NCBI GenBank assembly: GCA_009761415.1
Contig: QUOL01000014.1
Location: 1-64,000 of the forward strand
Reading direction: 5' to 3'
Source: Sarcomyxa edulis
Lineage: Eukaryota; Basidiomycota; Agaricomycetes; Agaricales; Mycenaceae
DNA length: 64,000 nucleotides
Part shown: positions 47,885-59,114 of the stretch, piece after piece
How positions within the stretch are numbered: position 1 is the first letter of the stretch
How the letters are laid out: the number at the start of each line of letters is the position of its first letter
Made by a program: the position numbers and the translations under genes
The notes under the pieces: model-generated
The model's database searches: none
What the model saw: the letters and a program-made list of their open reading frames with translations, nothing else
Told to the model about the DNA's origin: nothing

Positions 47885-49462
47885 ATGTTAGACTCAAAAC
47901 GGGAGTCGTTCAGGGTATGTCGCATGCAAATGGAGGTGTCCCAGATGTGTTTAACACCTCTATACAGATCGACTTCGACGTCGAAGCAGACTCTTGTGAT
48001 CAGGAGGAACGAATCCGCTTTTGGGACTCCACGCGAGCCTGGTTCTCGCATAGAGGCTACACCCTGTACGAGTGTGTCTACGCTCATGATGAATATTTCG
48101 GCAGGGTGGCTTTCTCCCACTGGCGACCATCTTTGGGGTCTCTCGATGACTACAAATACGAATCACCTTACGCACACATGTGCGGCAATCCGCCTCCCCA
48201 TAAGTACGCTATTCCACTGTCTCGTGGGCTCGACATACATGTACGTTGGTGAGATTGACATTTGTTTGTGATATTTGACGGACGGATCCATACTAGGGCA
48301 GGATTCTATATGCTCAAGACTTGAAACTGCGACACGTTGCTATGAAAGTCATGAGAATTGACTCGGACGAGTACCGAATTTCACGATTTCTGAGCCAGGC
48401 GACATGTCCTGAGGGCATATTACCCATTCTCGATTTTCTAGAGCACGATGAGCACTGTTTTGTTGTGATGCCAGGGTGATTCTTTCTCCCGATGTGAGGT
48501 TTTATTTGACTCATGTAGACGCAGATGGGGTGATATCGTCATGGATCCCTGGTTTTCCACTGTGAGAGAGGTGTTACACTTTATCCGCACTATGCTCAAG
48601 GTGGGCAGATCTTACATATATTAGACTGAGCATTAACGGGTTTGACTAGGCTTTGATATTTTTGCATGACAACTTGATCATCCATCGAGTCCGTACCTTG
48701 CTAGTTGTCAATACGGCTGTATTGACATTTCCTTAGGATATCAAACCTAGCAACATGCTAGTCAATCATTTCTGGATTTATCCGTATAACCACCACCGCG
48801 TTCGTCTCCGAAAAGAAGGTCAACTCACATATGCACTTTTTGACTTCGACACGGCAATGATGCTGAAGCCCGGACAACGCCGCCTTCCATGCCATTTTTC
48901 ATGGATTGGTGGTATCGATGCCCCTGATGACACCTCACACGGTGAACTCGATTACGACCCATATGCGTTCGATGTCGGCTGTCTCGGGCTTGTGTTCGAC
49001 AGGTACTTTGAAGTATGTGAGATCCCTAATAGCCTCGTAGTTGCAAACTGCTCATTTTGTCTGCGATAGCAAATATGCCCCTACGCTCCTCTCTTGGCAC
49101 CACTCATAGACAAAATGATAACGCCTCGTGTCGAGAATCGCTTTACGGCCTCAGAGGCACTCCAGTTTCTGGATACCCTATACCCACAACTTACAGAAGC
49201 GCAACTTGACTCGACTCCCCCACCGAAGATCCAGCATCGAATCCGAGGAGGACCTTCTACTCGATGGAATGGGTTGCCACAGGAATTTGTGCAAAGATGG
49301 TCAGCTTATCGTCTACCTCCCACGCCGATATCCATGAAAATCCTAAAGCGCATCTGCGATCCGGATTCGGGACTCAAGCTTGTGCAGTGGGTGAGGTTAG
49401 GTATACGCTTTTGCGGTATTTTCTTCGGTACCAATGGGAGCAGCAAATTGGGACGCTTCTGA
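47885..49462 (+). CDS. Protein-kinase-like family B, copy 2 (B2)
   Basis: Seven exons (47885-47914, 47968-48240, 48297-48475, 48525-48600, 48650-48688, 48737-49012, 49070-49462) give 1266 nt, 421 residues, with introns at the same places as B1. Catalytic residues are kept: VAMKVMRI, IIHRDIKPSN, ALFDFDTAMM, YAFDVGCLG. It is the most diverged copy in the N-terminal domain (RFWDSTRAWFSHRGYTLYEC). At the third intron the donor codon reads GG|A rather than AG|A, giving Gly for Arg before WGD. It is followed tail to tail by A2. Confidence 0.85.
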
Positions 49463-49832
49463 AGGTCGTAGATACAGACTCAGAGCTACGCATACTCTCG
49501 GGCTGCTACAACTCTAATGGACGCGACTTATCATGTGATGACAATTTCTCCGTGACGAGGTTCCATATACTTGACAAGTTCAACAGAACTTCTGACCGTC
49601 TATTGGTATGCACAAACTTGTGCATCACGCTTGCCTTCCTCGGGCTTCGAATGTGGAATACGGTAAGACACAACTGGTCAGTCACAAGAGAACACTACAG
49701 CAGTCGTCTACGAATCGAAATAACAAACAGTCTACATGCCCGAGTAATTTTACGAGCTAATTTATGCATGGTATGAGGATTAGAGAAAAAACATAACGGT
49801 CAACATTGTCAGGAACAAATTCGGCGGACGAG

Positions 49833-50627
49833 TCAAGCCTCTCGAAGCTCGTTGTGTGAGACATGTCTATTCGCGAAAAAATCTTTCTCCTGCTCTGTTA
49901 AGACGACAGGTCTGATTTGATAGTATGCATCCTTGGTTTTCCTGACCATGGTGCTGCCCTAAATAGTAATACGACCGGTTGCAGATGAGTGAAGAACCTT
50001 GAATGGATCGAGTAGCGAATTACCTTATTAGTAGTAGGTCCTAAATCATCGATAATGACCTTGCTTCCAGCCTTGATGATTGGGATCCGAGGAAATTGTG
50101 TGTCCTTTTTCATATAGACAGCCGCACCTGCCTACATTGAAGATGTGAGCAAAACACTTCGGGAAGGAGACAACAAACGTGCAGTATAAATCGCTGACCC
50201 GGGCATTGCTGTCGGGCTGGGCAAGAGGTCATCGTGATGAACTCGCTTCGATATGATTGCTTCCTTGACGTCTTCGACAACAACGGTTTTGGTGACCTTG
50301 ATCTTGTAGCGCACCGTGGCAGATGTCAACGGCTCGGCTGTATTCTTGAGTCAAATGAGAGTCAGATTAATATTCCGATGATAGCTCTTTCTTTATAACC
50401 GTACAGTTGATAGATTGCTTTTCTGCTCAACGATCGTGACGTCGGCACCGTCTGTGAATATTGTAGGATCGCCATTGTTCGCTCTGATTTGCAGGAGAGG
50501 CGACAGCTTCAAGATTCTGCCAGGCTAGTGCAAGGGTAATCAGTTGAAGATACCATTGCTACATGGTGGACAGACTTGCCTTATACATTGGCGGCAAGAT
50601 CGGGGTTTCGGGTCGGGGGAACGACAT
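49833..50627 (-). CDS. Family A protein, copy 2 (A2), with GC-AG introns
   Basis: Five exons by alignment to A1 and A4 (50580-50627, 50405-50524, 50183-50344, 50024-50131, 49833-49958), all phase 0, give 564 nt, 187 residues. Core: PGRILKLSPLLQI, TSATVRYKIKVTKTVVVED, KRVHHDDLLPSPTAMPG, KKDTQFPRIPIIKAGSKVII, GSTMVRKTKDAYYQIRPVV, ending NRHVSHNELREA. Two donors appear to be GC rather than GT: intron one (AAG|GCAAGT, where A1 and A3 have GTAAGT) and intron three (ACT|GCACGT). Other donor choices break the frame. GC-AG introns can be spliced, particularly the first, but the third-intron donor is weak, so A2 may be poorly expressed. It faces B3 head to head. Confidence 0.6.
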
Positions 50628-50952
50628 AAGACTCGAGTATAAGGGGGGGAAAGAAAGAGGGAGAGCTGGAAAAAATGTCGATGGAACAAAGGCTCGATGG
50701 ATTTTGATGTACCAGAGGAATATCCCGAGTCCTGAGAGAATCGATGGAATTTGAGACTCCGTGAAGCATGTCTTGAGCAGAATCGAAACTTCAGAGACTT
50801 CTCTAGAAACTTTCAGATCTAGGTGAATGAGTAAGCATAGATCTAGGTCAAAGGGCATTACTTCTCGATGAGTCCTACTACTCAGAGCGGCAATCTGTGC
50901 AGTGAGACTCGGAGCGTCTGCTATCGCGGTCTGTCACGGAAGCATCATCGTG

Positions 50953-50971
50953 GTCACGGTCACGCGTCGTG
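50953..50971. promoter_or_regulatory. Shared A-B promoter motif, A2/B3 gap
   Basis: GTCACGGTCACGCGTCGTG, 326 bp upstream of A2 and 190 bp upstream of the B3 ATG; identical to the A1/B1 copy. Confidence 0.7.
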
Positions 50972-51161
50972 AGAAGTTGGTAGCCACGTGGCGTCGTGGC
51001 CCACGTCTCTCGAGTTCTCCGACTCCTGACACCTGTGCAACTCTGCGATCAACACTCCTCAGTTATCTAGACAGGCTCGGCAGAAAGTACTACTCGACGC
51101 TTCATAGAAGAGTTCTTGAAAACACAGCATAAGCATAGGCATCACTTACTTAGATTCGGGA

Positions 51162-52736
51162 ATGGTTGACTTGCAACGAAAATCGTTCAAAGTATGTCGC
51201 ATGCAGATACAGGCGACCCACCCGTATCTAAATCTTCTGTTCAGATCGAGTTCGATGTCGACGCGGATTCTTGTGATTTGGAAGAACGTATGCGTTTCTG
51301 GGACTCGACACGGGACTGGTTTTCAACCAGAGGGTACACGTTGTACAAGGCTGTCTACAAGAAAAACGAGTACGACGGTGCGATGGATTTTCGCCACTGG
51401 ATACCGTCTTTGGGGTCTGTGGAGGACTACAGATTTGAACCCCCTTACGCACACGTATGCGGAGATCCCCCTCCTCATAGATTTGCTGTTCCTCTGTGTG
51501 GTTGGGCTGATGCACATGTGCGTTGGTGACACGACGAATCAGACCCGATACTGATCTGGATTGCTGTTGTAGGGCAGGATTCTATACGCTCAAGACTCGA
51601 ATCTCCGGCATGTTGCCCTGAAAGTCATGAAAATCGACTCGGAGGAGTACCGGATTTCGCGATTCCTGAGCCAGACGAAATGTCCCGAAGGAATATTACC
51701 CATTCTCGATTTCTTAGAACACGACGAGCATTGTTTTGTTGTGATGCCAAGGTGCCTTTTCCTTTCTATACGAAATTTAGCCGTTCTAACCCATACACAG
51801 ATGGGGTGCCATGGTGATGGATCCTTGGTTCTCATCTATGAGGGAGGTTTTAGACTTCATCCGAACTATGCTTACGGTACGTTAGATTCACCTATGTTGA
51901 ATTGTAGTTAACAGGCTTAGTAGGCTCTATGCTTCCTGCATGATAATCTGATCATTCATCGAGTCCGTTTCTTCCTACTTATCTCGTTTTTGGTACTAAT
52001 ATATCATTAGGATATCAAATCCAGCAACATGCTAATCAACCATTTCTGGCTCTTTCCGTATGACCATCACCGCGTTCGTCTTCGAAAAGAAGGGCGACTC
52101 ACATATGCACTTTTTGACTTCGACACTGCAATGATGCTGGAACCCGGACAGCGACGTCTCCCCTCGCATTTCTCCTGGATAGGTGGCATTAGCCCTCCAG
52201 ACGACACCTCACAGGGTGAACTCGATTATGATCCATTTGCTTTCGATGTCGGCTGTCTCGGGATTTTGTTTGACAGGTTTTTTGCGGTATGTAGGAATCG
52301 CATTACACCTGATAATACAAACCGCTTACTAAGTACACGATAGCAAACATGCCCTAACGCTCCTCTCTTAGCACCACTCATCGATAAGATGGTGACCCCG
52401 AATATTGACGATCGATTTACCGCTTCGCAAGCACTTCAATTTCTCGAGAATTCATATCCTCATCTCACACAAGCACAGCTTGAATCGATACCCCCGCCGA
52501 AGATGCTGGATCGATCTTGGAAAGACGTCTCTACTCGATGGGAGGGGTTGCCGGAAGAATCCTTACAACATTGGTCTATATATCGTTTACCCCCCACACC
52601 AATATCTATGAAGATCCTGCAGCGCATTTGTGATCCGGACTGGGGATTTCAGGTTGTACAATGGGCGAGGCGGGCTATACGGCTGTTCACCGTTTTCTTT
52701 GCTTTCAATGGGAGCAGTAAACTGGGACGCCTCTGA
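51162..52736 (+). CDS. Protein-kinase-like family B, copy 3 (B3)
   Basis: Seven exons (51162-51191, 51245-51517, 51573-51751, 51801-51876, 51924-51962, 52011-52286, 52344-52736) give 1266 nt, 421 residues. Catalytic residues: VALKVMKI (Met to Leu next to the Lys), IIHRDIKSSN, ALFDFDTAMM, DPFAFDVGCLG. The last exon and 3' flank are nearly the same as those of B4 (RICDPDWGFQVVQWARRAIR). It ends only about 35 bp before the deletion junction of pseudogene A3. Confidence 0.85.
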
Positions 52737-52769
52737 CGCCGGTCGACATAGAGCTACGCACACTCTTGG

Positions 52770-53157
52770 GCTCGGTACGAGATTGTAATGATGAACACGC
52801 TGTGATTTGATTGCCTCCTGGACGAACTCAACTAAAACAGACTTCCGGGCGATGATCTTGTAGATCACAGTAGTAGAAGTCAGAGGCTCGGTTGATCCCT
52901 CGAGCATGACCGCGTTTTACAGAATCATCATATCGCAACAAACGCACAATAACTCTCGATCCGACGACCGGGACCGTGGCTCCGGTTATAAAAATTGCAG
53001 GATCCCATCTTTCGTACTAATATGCTGAAGGGGGTACAACTTTAGAATTCTACCGTTCTAGCACGATAAAATATAGTCATAAGTTCACCGCTGCTATTGA
53101 ACGACTTACTCCATAGATTGGCGGCAAAATTAGAGTCCAAGTTCGCTGAGACGACAT
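52770..53157 (-). pseudogene. Family A copy 3 (A3), truncated and frameshifted
   Basis: Exon one (53110-53157, MSSQRTWTLILPPIYG) is intact. Exon two starts at 53057 but has lost one base of a four-base C run (53003-53005, compared with A4), which shifts the frame into a stop. The end of exon two is also shortened. Exon three (from about 52898) is recognisable (GSTEPLTSTTVIYKIIARKS) but stops at 52770-52773, where it joins the 3' flank of B3. Exons four and five are absent. The promoter facing B4 is still present, with the shared motif at 53461. Confidence 0.8.
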
Positions 53158-53460
53158 ATTTGGAACTTAAACGAGTAGAAGGCAAAATAACCGAAAGTTG
53201 AATGAGATTATCGATGATATCTGAAGGGCGGAAGGTCTTGAGGTACCGAGGGAACATCCCGAGTCCTGAGAGAATCGATGAAATTTGAGACTCCGTGAAA
53301 CAGGACTTTGCAAGCTCTAGAGACCCTTTCAGAGACGGAGAGTATAGGCTAATGTTTCAGTATCAGTGACAGTAAAAAAGCACCACTCATCGGTGAGTAC
53401 CCCTTGAGTATCCCGCGATTACGACTTAGGGCAAGTTAACACCGTGACGAGGTCATGCAT

Positions 53461-53479
53461 GTCACGGTCACGCGTCGTG
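53461..53479. promoter_or_regulatory. Shared A-B promoter motif, A3/B4 gap, with inverted arm
   Basis: GTCACGGTCACGCGTCGTG, 157 bp before the B4 ATG. An inverted copy of its left part, ACCGTGAC, lies at 53441-53448, making a short palindromic arrangement. Confidence 0.7.
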
Positions 53480-53635
53480 CGAAATCCAATTTGTTCATGT
53501 CCACGTGACACGTCTTGCTCTCCGTTTGACTTATCCAAGAAGTGTCCGTAACTCAGTAATCAATCGTCAGTACCACCCGAATCGCTTCGTTGAAGAGTTG
53601 AATACTTGTACAGCACACTCGGATAGACTTTGGAA

Positions 53636-55243
53636 ATGGTTCACTCGCACCGCAACTCATTCAAGGTATGTCGCATACACATCCAGCTGTCGTATTGCTG
53701 TCGTATCTGACTCTTGCTTTTCAGATTGAATTCGATGTCGACGCAGATCCTGGCGACTTGGATGAACGTATGCGCTTCTGGGACTCGACCCGGGACTGGT
53801 TCTCGGACCAAGGCTACACATTATACAAGGCTGTCTACACAAAAAATGAGTACGCCGGTGGGACAGATTTCTCTCGCTGGATACCGTCTTTGGGACCAGT
53901 CGAAGACTACAAATATGAACACCCTTACGCGCACGTATGCGGGGATCCACCTCCCCACGAGTTTGCTGTTCCACTGTCTGGTGAGGCCGATGTACATGTA
54001 CGCTTATATGACAAAGTTAGATGTGGACTATCGATGGTGACGCGGACTTATATTTCAGGGCAGGATCCTGTACGCTCAAGACTCCAAATCCCGGCATGTT
54101 GCCATGAAAGTCATGAAAACCAACTCAGAGGAGTACCGGATTTCGCGATTCTTGAGCCAGGCGGAGTGTCCCGAAGGAATCTTACCCATTCTGGATTTTT
54201 TGGAACATGACGAACATTGTTTCGTTGTGATGCCCAGGTATTTCACGTTTCGACGCGAAACTTTGCGAGTCTAACCGACATACAGATGGGGTACCATTAT
54301 CCTAAATCCTTGGTTCTCATCCGTAAAAGAGGTTCTACACTTTATACACGTTATGCTCAAAGTGCGTGGACCTCCTACATGTTAGACCGAGTGCTCACGG
54401 GCCGTTCTAGGCACTCAGCTTCCTGCATGAGAATTTGATTATTCATCGAGTCTGTCCAATCTCTGCTTTCTTCGGTCTTTCTATACTAATATACTAAGGT
54501 ACTTCTAGGATATTAAGACCCCCAACATGCTGGTCAACCATTTCTGGACGTTTCCATATGACGATCACCGCGTTCATCTTCGAAGTGAAGGGCGAATCAC
54601 ATATGCACTTTTCGACTTCGACAGGGCAATGGTGCTTAAACCTGGGCAAAGATGTCTCCCCTCTCATTTCTCTTGGATTGGCGGTATTGATCCCCCAGAT
54701 GATACGTCACACGGCGAACTCGAGTATGATCCATTCGCGTTCGATGTTGGGTGTCTCGGAGTTGTCATCATCAAGCACTTCAAGGTATCTAGTATCTCAT
54801 CCTATTCGCTGTATTGACCAGCTCACCTCGCTATTTTTCTACCCAAGCAAATCTGCCCTTACGCTCCACTCCTCGCGCCCCTCATGGATAATATGATAAA
54901 CCCGAACATTGAGGATAGATTCACTGCTTCGCAAGCCTTGCAGTTTTTCGAGGACTCATACCCGCATCTCACCCCAGAACAGCTTGATACCGTACCCCCA
55001 CCTAAGGACCCTGGTGTATCTTGGAGAGCAGACGCTTCCATTCGATGGGATACTTTGCCAGAGGAATTCGCTCAAAAATGGTCAATGTATCGTTTACCCC
55101 CAAAACCGCCATACATGAAGATCTTGAAGCGCATTTGTGATCCGGACTGGGGATTTCAGGTTGTACAGTGGGCGAGGCGGGCTATACGGCTGTTCACCGT
55201 TTTCTTTGCTCCTAATGGGAGCAGTAAACTGGGACGCTTTTGA
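53636..55243 (+). CDS. Protein-kinase-like family B, copy 4 (B4), mosaic
   Basis: Seven exons (53636-53665, 53725-53997, 54059-54237, 54286-54361, 54411-54449, 54509-54784, 54848-55243) give 1269 nt, 422 residues. Catalytic residues: VAMKVMKT, IIHRDIKTPN, ALFDFDRAMV, DPFAFDVGCLG. Upstream region, exon one and intron one match B5. Introns three and four with exons four and five match B1 almost base for base. The final exon and 3' flank match B3. This patchwork suggests gene conversion or recombination among copies. The active-site region has unusual substitutions (KTPN, DFDRAMV). Confidence 0.85.
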
Positions 55244-55836
55244 CACCGGTCGACACAGAGCTACATACACTCTTGGGCTCTCACGACTGTATTTATTTAT
55301 ACAAGCTATCGATGGACGCGACTGGAATCATGTGATGACGATCTCACCGTGACGAGGTTCCGAATCCCAAGTACTTAACAAGTTCAACGGATTGAATATT
55401 GTTCAATCGTCAACAAGCTCGACGCGTGCAACTTTGAATAGCGGCGAATATCCGCCTCGAAAAGTCCACCAGCCCAATCCACTCACTTCTATCTTCTACA
55501 AATTTACCAAGAACTTCGACGGCCGCGTCGTAACGCTCGGATTCAAGCCTACGGGACAGCGCGGTAGTCCTGTTCCCTAGGTATGTCGACATCGATTCAT
55601 AGTTCAACCTCATATCCTTGTCGTCGCCAATATCGGGACTTGTGTTGACTTCGAAAGTTGGATATGGAAAGAGAAACAACTAGTCATTCACAAGAGAACA
55701 GCACATGTAGTCGTCTACAAATCTGGGTAATGAACATTCTACATGCATGGGTAATTTTATGAGTCGGAACATGCACAGTATGAGATAAGAAAAGACATCA
55801 TGGTTGACATGTATCAGAACAAACTCGGAGGACGAT
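55244..55836. other. Spacer between B4 and A4 (tail to tail)
   Basis: No gene. The left part is B4 3' flank, similar to the B3 flank (CACTCTTGGGCTC). The right part is the conserved A 3' flank (CAGAACAAACTCGGAGGACG), shared with A1. Confidence 0.5.
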
Positions 55837-56644
55837 TTAGGCTTCTCGAAGCTCGTTGTGAGTTACTTTTCTGTTCGCTTCGAATACCCTCTCCTCTGGA
55901 ACCATCACGACAGGCCTGATTAGATAGTAGGCATCCTTGGTTTTCCTCACTGTGGTGCTACCCTAGATAACGGAAGGACCCAATTTAATGGGGGGAGACA
56001 TTAAATGGGTCGAGTAGATTACCTTGTTCGTAGTCGCTCCTAAATTTCCGATAACGACTTTAGATCCTGCTTTGACGACGATGTTTCGGGGAAATTGTAT
56101 GTCCACTTTCATATAGGCCACATCGCCTTCCTGGAGAGATGTGATGTGAGAACAGAACCACAGAGAACAGACACGAGACTTACAAGGAAGAGCTTCTCTG
56201 CGGGTGTCGCCGACTTTGAGCTCGGTACGAGATCGTAATGATGAACACGCTGTGATTTTATTGCCTCTTGGACAAACTCAACTAAAATAGACTTCCGGGC
56301 GATGATCTTGTAGATCACAGTAGCGGAAGTCAGAGGCTCGGTTGATCCCTTGAGCATAACCGCATTTTTGAGAATCATAAGTCCGAGCCATAATGTCGCA
56401 ACAAACGCACCGTTGACACAATACCTCTCGATTCGACGACCGAGACCGTGGCTCCGGGTGTGAATATTGTAGGATCCCCATCTTTTGTAGTAATATGCTG
56501 AAGGGGGTACAACTTCAGAATTCTACCGTTCTAGCACAATAAATATAGTCAGAATACCATTAGTTCACCGCTGCTACTACAAGATGAACGACTGACTCCA
56601 TAGATTGGCGGCAAGACTGGAGTCTGAGTTCGCTGGGACGACAT
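55837..56644 (-). CDS. Family A protein, copy 4 (A4), intact
   Basis: Five exons (56597-56644, 56411-56530, 56184-56348, 56023-56130, 55837-55962), all phase 0, give 567 nt, 188 residues. It starts MSSQRTQTPVLPPIYG and has NGRILKLYPLQHI, then the segment LTSATVIYKIIARKSILVEF, SQRVHHYDLVPSSKSATPA, KVDIQFPRNIVVKAGSKVVI, GATTNK and GSTTVRKTKDAYYLIRPVVM, ending THNELREA. All donors are GT. This is the best reference copy of the family. No known domain recognised. Divergent partner of B5, with start codons about 510 bp apart. Confidence 0.75.
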
Positions 56645-56981
56645 ACTTGGAACCTATACAAGTAGAAAGAGAGAGAAAGTTGAAGAAGATTATCGATGGT
56701 ATTCAAGGGCGGAGAGTTTTGAGGTACCGAAGGAACATCCCGAGTCCTGAGAGAATCGATGAAATTTGAGACTCCGTGAAACAAGACTTTGCAAGCTCTA
56801 GAGACTCTTCCGGAAATTGGACAATCTAGACTGACGTCTCAGTATCAGTTCCAGTAAAAGAGCATCACTTATCAGTGAGTATCTCGCGATTACGACTTGG
56901 GGCAACACAAGGGCGACAGAGCCGTGTCTAGTAAGATTGTCTGTCACCAAGTAGCACTAACACCGTGACACAGTCATGCTT

Positions 56982-57000
56982 GTCACGGTCACGCGTCGTG
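56982..57000. promoter_or_regulatory. Shared A-B promoter motif, A4/B5 gap, with inverted arm
   Basis: GTCACGGTCACGCGTCGTG, 156 bp before the B5 ATG, with the inverted ACCGTGAC at 56962-56969. The whole gap is closely similar to the A3/B4 gap. Confidence 0.7.
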
Positions 57001-57155
57001 CGAAATCCAACTTGTTCATGTCCACGTGACACGGCTTCCTCCCAATCTGACTTCCAAGAGGGGTCCGGAACTCAGTAATCAATCGTCAGTACCACCCGAA
57101 TCGCTCCTTTGAAGAGTTTGACACTTGTTCTGTACACTTGGATCAGACTTCAGAC

Positions 57156-58766
57156 ATGGTTGACTCGCACCGCAACTCGTTTAAGGTATGTCGCATCTTG
57201 TCGCATACACATCCAGCTGTCGTATTGCTGTCGTGTCTGACTCTTGCTTTTCAGATCGACTTCGATGTCGACGCAGACTCATGTGACTTGGAGGAACGTA
57301 TGCGCTTCTGGGACTCGACACGGGACTGGTTCTCGGACAGAGGGTACACGTTGTACAAGGCTGTCTACAGAAAAAACGAGTACGACGGTGAAATGGATTT
57401 TATCCACTGGCTGCCGTCTTTGGGGTCTGTCGAAGAGTACCGATATGAACACCCATATGCACACATATGCGGAGATCCACCACCTCATAGATTTGCTGTT
57501 CCACTGTCTTGTGAGGCCGATGCACATGTGCGTCAAGACGAGCAAGACGCGGGTTATTGATACTAACATATAATTCTACGATAGGGCAGGATCCTATATG
57601 CTCAAGACTCGAAACTTCGGCATGTCGCCATGAAAGTCATGAGAGTCGACTCTGAGGAATATCGAATTTCACGATTTCTGAGCCAGTCGAAATGTCCTGA
57701 AGGAATATTACCCATTCTCGATTTCTTGCACCACGATGAGCACTGCTTCGTTGTGATGCCAAGGTACCTTCTCCCTTCTGTGTGAAGCTTAGCCGTTCTG
57801 ACCCATACGCAGGTGGGGCACCGGTGTCATAAGTTCTTGGTTCGCATCCGTGAAGGAGGTTTTACATTTCATCCGCACTATGTTAAAGGTAAGTAGGCAG
57901 ATATCTCAGGTGTTGAACTGATCATTAACGGGACATCTCAGGCGCTAAACTTCCTGCATGAGAACTTGATCATTCATCGAGTCTGTTTCTTTCAAATTAT
58001 CTTCTCGTAGTCTTTCTTACTAAGGTCCTGCTAGGATATAAAACCTGGCAACATGCTAATTAATCATTTCTGGCTTTCCCTATATGACAGTCACCGCGTC
58101 CATCTCGGACAGGAAGGCCAACTTACATACGCGCTTTTTGACTTCGACGCGGCAATGATGCTGAAGCCCAGTCAACGGCGTCTTCCCTCTCACTTTTCTT
58201 GGGTTGGTAGCGTTGAGCCCCCAGATGACACGTCACATGGCGAACTTGATTATGACCCTTTTGCGTTCGACGTTGGCTGTCTCGGAGTCCTGATCACCAT
58301 GTTGTTCAAGGTATGTCAATTCCAGGAATTGTTTAGTCCTCACTCATCCTGCCGTTGTCCCTACCTACTACAGCAAATATGCCCTTACGCTCCACTGCTG
58401 GCACCCCTCATGGATAAAATGGTGACCCCGAACATCAAAGATCGTTTCACTGCTTCGCAGGCGTTGCAGTTCTTCGAGGACCTATACCCACAGCTCACAA
58501 CAGAGCAACTTCATACGATACCCCCACGGAGGGAGATTGATGCAGATTGGAGTGAAGACGCTTCTACTCGATGGGATGGATTACCGAAGGAGTTCGTGCA
58601 AAAATGGCACATTTACCGTCTACCCCCCACACCGCTGTCCATGAAGATCTTGAAGCGCATTTGCGATCCGGATTGGGGACTCGAGCTTGTTCAGGGGGTA
58701 AGGCGGGCTATACGGATTTTCGGTATTATCTTCGGTCCCAGTAAAAGCAAACTGAGACTCTTCTGA
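57156..58766 (+). CDS. Protein-kinase-like family B, copy 5 (B5)
   Basis: Seven exons (57156-57185, 57255-57527, 57585-57763, 57813-57888, 57942-57980, 58035-58310, 58374-58766) give 1266 nt, 421 residues. Catalytic residues: VAMKVMRV, IIHRDIKPGN (the canonical-looking form), ALFDFDAAMM, DPFAFDVGCLG. The sixth intron (58311-58373) is 63 nt with no stop in frame, so an unspliced reading frame spans 58053-58766; alignment with the other four copies shows it is an intron. Confidence 0.85.
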
Positions 58767-59114
58767 CTCGTCTAATCCGCATTGATATAACGGATCGACC
58801 AATACGAATGGACCAACCATCTGCATCTTCTCTACTCCCTCTCATTTGCATGTCCGCAAGAGTAGTGAAGCGACATCATATGATCATGGAATTTTTCCCT
58901 TTGACCAAGGTTCGACGCTGTGAGCGGCCAGAAACCCAAATTTAATTTCACAAAGAACTTTGAACAAAGCAGGAACTAAAAAATGCTAATGAGCGACAGC
59001 AGGATAGCCAATAAGGTAACGATGCGATGGATGAGCTGAGGAATGAACGAAGAAGAAACCAGAAAAGAGAGAGCGAAATAGAAATGAGGAGAAAGACACC
59101 CTTTGCTGGTCAAG
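58767..59114. other. Spacer between B5 and the septation kinase (tail to tail)
   Basis: No gene found; 3' flanks of two convergent genes. The A-B array ends here. Confidence 0.5.

Noticed and set aside
58053..58766. One 237-residue protein without an intron in B5
   Set aside because: The 63 nt insert has GT-AG ends, lacks stops only by chance, and corresponds to an intron in the other four B copies.
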